From Clostridia bacterium (GTDB lineage: Bacteria > Bacillota > Clostridia > Oscillospirales > Acutalibacteraceae): 33,872 nt of DNA. Location of the stretch: contig JAFZIK010000063.1 of assembly GCA_017554405.1 (NCBI GenBank), positions 1-33,872 of the forward strand. The letters run 5' to 3'. Positions within the stretch are counted from its first letter, which is position 1; every line of letters begins with the position of its first letter. Shown here piece by piece: positions 31,563 through 33,872 of this stretch. The position numbers were made by a program, and so were the translations under genes. The notes beneath the pieces were generated by a model, which was given only the letters and a program-made list of their open reading frames with translations, did not search any database and was not told the origin of the DNA.

Positions 31563-31743
31563 AGACGTTAGACGTTAGACGTAAGACAATAGATAATGCG
31601 GCGGGGAAACCCCGCCGCACCTTACAAATGCAATCTAAACGGCTATATCGTAGGGGACGATGCCCACATCGTCCCGCTTTTATATATCGCGGCTTTGCCG
31701 CACCTTACCTCTTCACTATTACATATTACCTATTACCTATTGC
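31563..31743. repeat. Low-complexity and hairpin repeats in the amidase-rny gap
   Basis: Three tandem AGACGTT-type units (31563-31587), a hairpin TGCGGCGGGG-AAA-CCCCGCCGCA (31597-31619), a hairpin GGGACGATG-CCCA-CATCGTCCC (31654-31675), and TATTACC units (31724-31743). They resemble short dispersed repeats common between genes in gut Clostridia. The 333-base gap 31441-31773 holds no gene I can support. Confidence 0.6.
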
Positions 31744-31744
31744 C

Positions 31745-31777
31745 TAAAAAAACTGCCCCGTGGGGCAGTTTTTTTAT
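31745..31777 (-). terminator. Terminator of rny
   Basis: AACTGCCCC and GGGGCAGTT pair perfectly across a 2-base gap, with A and T tracts on either side. It overlaps the rny stop codon. Confidence 0.88.
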
Positions 31778-33372
31778 TTTGCTATATCCACGGCGCGGTT
31801 TTCTCTTATGAGATTTACCTTTATCTGCCCCGGATACTCAAGTTCGTTTTCGATCTTGCGGGCGATATCGTGCGCCACTATTACCATTTGATCGTCGCTT
31901 ATCATTTCGGGCTTAACGATAATTCTTATCTCTCTGCCCGCCTGGATAGCGTAGGAGCTGTCAACACCGCTGAACGAATTTGCTATTTCCTCAAGCTTTT
32001 CAAGGCGTTTGATATAGTTTTCGATGTTCTCGCGCCGCGCGCCCGGTCTTGCCGCCGAGATGGCGTCCGCCGCCTGAACTATGCAGGCAACGACCGTTTT
32101 TGCCTCAACGTCGCCGTGGTGGGCGTGGATCGCGTGGATGACCGCTTCGCTTTCGTGGTATTTCTTTGCCGCCTCAACGCCGAGCTGGATGTGCGAGCCC
32201 TCCTGCTCGTGGTCTATCGCCTTGCCGATATCGTGAAGTAGTCCCGCGCGCTTTGCAAGCGTTACGTCAGCACCCAGTTCAGCCGCCAGGAGACCTGCTA
32301 TATGGCAAACCTCAAGCGAATGATTAAGCACGTTCTGACCGTAGCTTGTGCGGTAATGGAGCCTACCGAGCAGTTTAACAAGCTCGGGGTGGAGGTTGTG
32401 CACGCCCGATTCTATAATGGCGCGTTCGCCCTCCTGCTTGATGACCGCCTCTACCTCGGCGGTAGCTTTGGCTACAGATTCCTCGATCCTTGCCGGATGT
32501 ATCCTTCCGTCCGCAATGAGCTTTTCAAGGGTGCGCCTTGCTATCTCGCGGCGTATCGGCTCAAAACTCGAAACGGTGATCGCCTCGGGCGTATCGTCGA
32601 TAATAAGGTCAACGCCGGTGGCGTTTTCAATAGCGCGGATGTTTCTGCCCTCGCGGCCGATTATTCTGCCCTTCATTTCATCGTTCGGAAGCGGTACTAC
32701 CGAAACGGTGATCTCGGACGAATGGTCGGCGGCGCAGCGCTGGATAGCCCTGCCCAGTATTTCGCGGGCGAGCTTATCGGAATCATCCTTTACCTGGCGC
32801 TCGTATTCCGAAATGCGCACCGCTTTTTCGTGCGTAAGGTCGCCCTCAAGCATACTTAAAAGCTGTGCCTTTGCCTGCTCCTTTGAAAGACCTGAAATTT
32901 TTTCAAGCATTTCGAGCTGACCGCGTTTTAACTGCTCGCATTCTTCGAGCTTGGCTTCGATCTCCTTTGATCTTTGGGCTAATTTTTCTTCTTTTGCCTC
33001 GATATTATCGGTTTTTCTGTCAAGGCTTTCTTCTTTTTGCTGGATCCTGTGCTCCTGGCGCTGGACCTCTGCTCTGCGTTCGCGCAGGTCACGCTCGGTG
33101 TCCTGGCGAAGCTGGTGGATCTCCTCCTTTGCTTCAAGCAAGGTTTCTTTTTTCTTGGTTTCCGCCGTCTTCATAGCTTCGCTTAAAATGCGCTTGGCTT
33201 CCTCTTCCGCAGAACCTATGGTCTTTTCGGCGGAGCGCTTGCGGTATGCGGAGCCCACGAAGAACCCTATCACACCGAGCAAGAGGCATATGGCGGCGAT
33301 AATCAAAATCTCAACTAAACCGAACGGTTTAGGTTGTTGCTCAAAAGGCAATTCAAGCAAACCGGACCTCAT
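31774..33372 (-). CDS. rny: Ribonuclease Y
   Basis: The membrane-anchored endoribonuclease that starts mRNA decay in Firmicutes. The 532 residues follow the family order: an N-terminal membrane helix (about 20-43), a long coiled coil (about 45-200) rich in Glu, Lys and Arg, a KH domain around 222-285 containing [20 protein letters not shown], and an HD domain around 345-440 with [10 protein letters not shown] and [13 protein letters not shown]. The ribosome binding site AAGGAGGG lies 6 bases before ATG 33372. It has its own promoter and a long leader. Confidence 0.97.
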   Translation of the reverse strand: MRSGLLELPFEQQPKPFGLVEILIIAAICLLLGVIGFFVGSAYRKRSAEKTIGSAEEEAKRILSEAMKTAETKKKETLLEAKEEIHQLRQDTERDLRERRAEVQRQEHRIQQKEESLDRKTDNIEAKEEKLAQRSKEIEAKLEECEQLKRGQLEMLEKISGLSKEQAKAQLLSMLEGDLTHEKAVRISEYERQVKDDSDKLAREILGRAIQRCAADHSSEITVSVVPLPNDEMKGRIIGREGRNIRAIENATGVDLIIDDTPEAITVSSFEPIRREIARRTLEKLIADGRIHPARIEESVAKATAEVEAVIKQEGERAIIESGVHNLHPELVKLLGRLHYRTSYGQNVLNHSLEVCHIAGLLAAELGADVTLAKRAGLLHDIGKAIDHEQEGSHIQLGVEAAKKYHESEAVIHAIHAHHGDVEAKTVVACIVQAADAISAARPGARRENIENYIKRLEKLEEIANSFSGVDSSYAIQAGREIRIIVKPEMISDDQMVIVAHDIARKIENELEYPGQIKVNLIRENRAVDIAK

Positions 33373-33553
33373 AACTGTCCCTCCTTATATAATAAAGCGG
33401 TTTTGCAGACGTTAAGTTTTATATGAAAAATCCGCCGGGGACCGCTGTTTAACCCCGCGATAGCAATTTCGCCTTTACGTTTAAAGGTACCGCCTTTACG
33501 CGTAAATAACAAGATTAACTCATCAAAAGCCGGCAGGGCAATACTCTGCCAAC
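33373..33553 (-). promoter_or_regulatory. Long leader of rny
   Basis: About 180 transcribed bases precede rny. The leader repeats CGTAAAGGCG twice (within 33469-33503) and can form CCGCCGGGGACCGC-type and GGCAG/CTGCC hairpins. No known riboswitch pattern is evident. RNase Y or other factors may act here, but this is inference. Confidence 0.4.
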
Positions 33554-33559
33554 ATAACG

Positions 33560-33588
33560 ATTTTACCACTATATACGCAAACTGTCAA
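33560..33588 (-). promoter_or_regulatory. Promoter of rny
   Basis: On the minus strand perfect TTGACA (33583-33588) and TAAAAT (33560-33565) are 17 bases apart. Confidence 0.8.
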
Positions 33589-33615
33589 GAAAATATATAC
33601 TATATAAGGAAATAT

Positions 33616-33661
33616 TATAAAAAGGCAGGCGGCGGTATCAATATTGAACCGTCCCCTGCCT
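33616..33661 (-). terminator. Terminator on the minus strand after the dockerin gene
   Basis: On the minus strand AGGCAGG pairs with CCTGCCT around an inner CGGT/ACCG stem and the self-complementary TCAATATTGA, followed by TTTTTATA. Confidence 0.65.
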
Positions 33662-33685
33662 CTTCTAACCGGCTTAAACTGTCAA

Positions 33686-33730
33686 GACACAGAACCGTCC
33701 CATGTGTCCCCAGAACCGTCCCCTGTGTTC
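33686..33730. repeat. Two CAGAACCGTCCC-type repeat units
   Basis: CAGAACCGTCCC occurs at 33690-33701 and again at 33711-33722, and the first lies in a dyad GACACA...TGTGTC (33686-33708). A related GAACCGTCCCCTG is part of the terminator to the left. This motif recurs between genes in many bacterial genomes. The gap 33589-33769 holds no gene. Confidence 0.6.
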
Positions 33731-33769
33731 CTTTAATCAGGTAATGAAAAACTCAAGTGTTGTTTTCAG

Positions 33770-33872
33770 TTAGAATATTTCAACGTCCCAATCAGAGAGA
33801 TACTGGAAGAGTCGAGTCAAATCTTTGTTGTTTACATTTCCGTCGCCGTTTACATCAGTTGCGCCGGCACTC
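33770..33872 (-). CDS. C-terminal end of a type I dockerin protein
   Basis: Thirty-three residues before a TAA at 33770-33772, running off the right edge. They hold one complete type I dockerin repeat: DVNGDGNVNNKDLTRLFQYL, with the Ca-binding Asp/Asn positions of an EF-hand-like loop and the following helix, then SDWDVEIF. Dockerins anchor secreted proteins to cohesins in cellulosomes or similar complexes. In gut Clostridia single dockerin modules also end proteins with other functions. The catalytic part lies outside the window. Confidence 0.85.
   Translation of the reverse strand, partial: SAGATDVNGDGNVNNKDLTRLFQYLSDWDVEIF

Noticed and set aside
33369-33569. Minus-strand open frame of 66 codons upstream of rny
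   Set aside because: It begins at a GTG directly upstream of the rny -10 element and includes that element, has no ribosome binding site, and ends just inside rny. It fits the untranslated leader better than a gene.

Overview
The window reads as a chromosomal segment of an anaerobic, probably spore-forming Clostridia bacterium, most likely an uncultured gut lineage near the Oscillospirales. The signs are dnaX-ybaB-recR following a small SRP RNA gene, rpsU next to a YqeG phosphatase, a Spo0A C-terminal-like small protein, RNase Y, a type I dockerin fragment, SigA-type promoters with 17-bp spacers, and intergenic DNA rich in small hairpins. This placement is inferred from gene content; no marker phylogeny was run.

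Layout. (1) 1-2450: five small accessory genes, all on the plus strand (TIGR04076-like fragment, stand-alone TipAS, TMEM175-type channel, sugar O-acetyltransferase, GNAT acetyltransferase). Each junction carries a copy of the same short dyad repeat, giving an array that looks like gene cassettes. It lies at the 3' side of an initiator tRNA gene (2659-2734, minus), the usual position of integrated islands. A dense block of hairpins at 2473-2594 includes an inverted copy of the tRNA anticodon arm. (2) 2812-7492, minus: Nudix hydrolase, two zinc-ribbon/RING DUF2628 membrane proteins (one internally duplicated), galU and a YjjG-like phosphatase. (3) 7582-10585, plus: SRP RNA, dnaX, ybaB, recR and a DUF896 protein. 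(4) 10633-19813: a flippase-like/glycosyltransferase fusion, an SDR, HdeD-like and GtrA membrane proteins, rpsU, yqeG, an endonuclease IV-like TIM barrel, malQ, a TSCPD protein and a SLOG-fold protein. (5) 19947-25886: small regulators, the proB-proA-proC proline operon, and a divergent EF-G-like GTPase. (6) 26150-29861: an exported protein, tRNA-Met and tRNA-Glu, a hairpin mosaic, then a promoter driving a tiny acidic protein with an internal duplication and a 752-residue fusion of a helix-turn-helix domain to a membrane dynamin-like GTPase. (7) 30021-33872, minus: a lone holin/amidase lysis pair, RNase Y, dispersed repeats, and the end of a dockerin protein.

The two strongest candidates for undescribed biology are the cassette-like array with its recurrent dyad at 184-2448, and the HTH-dynamin operon at 27285-29861 with its possible operator and small companion. 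Most of the rest is core metabolism and information processing with ordinary architecture.
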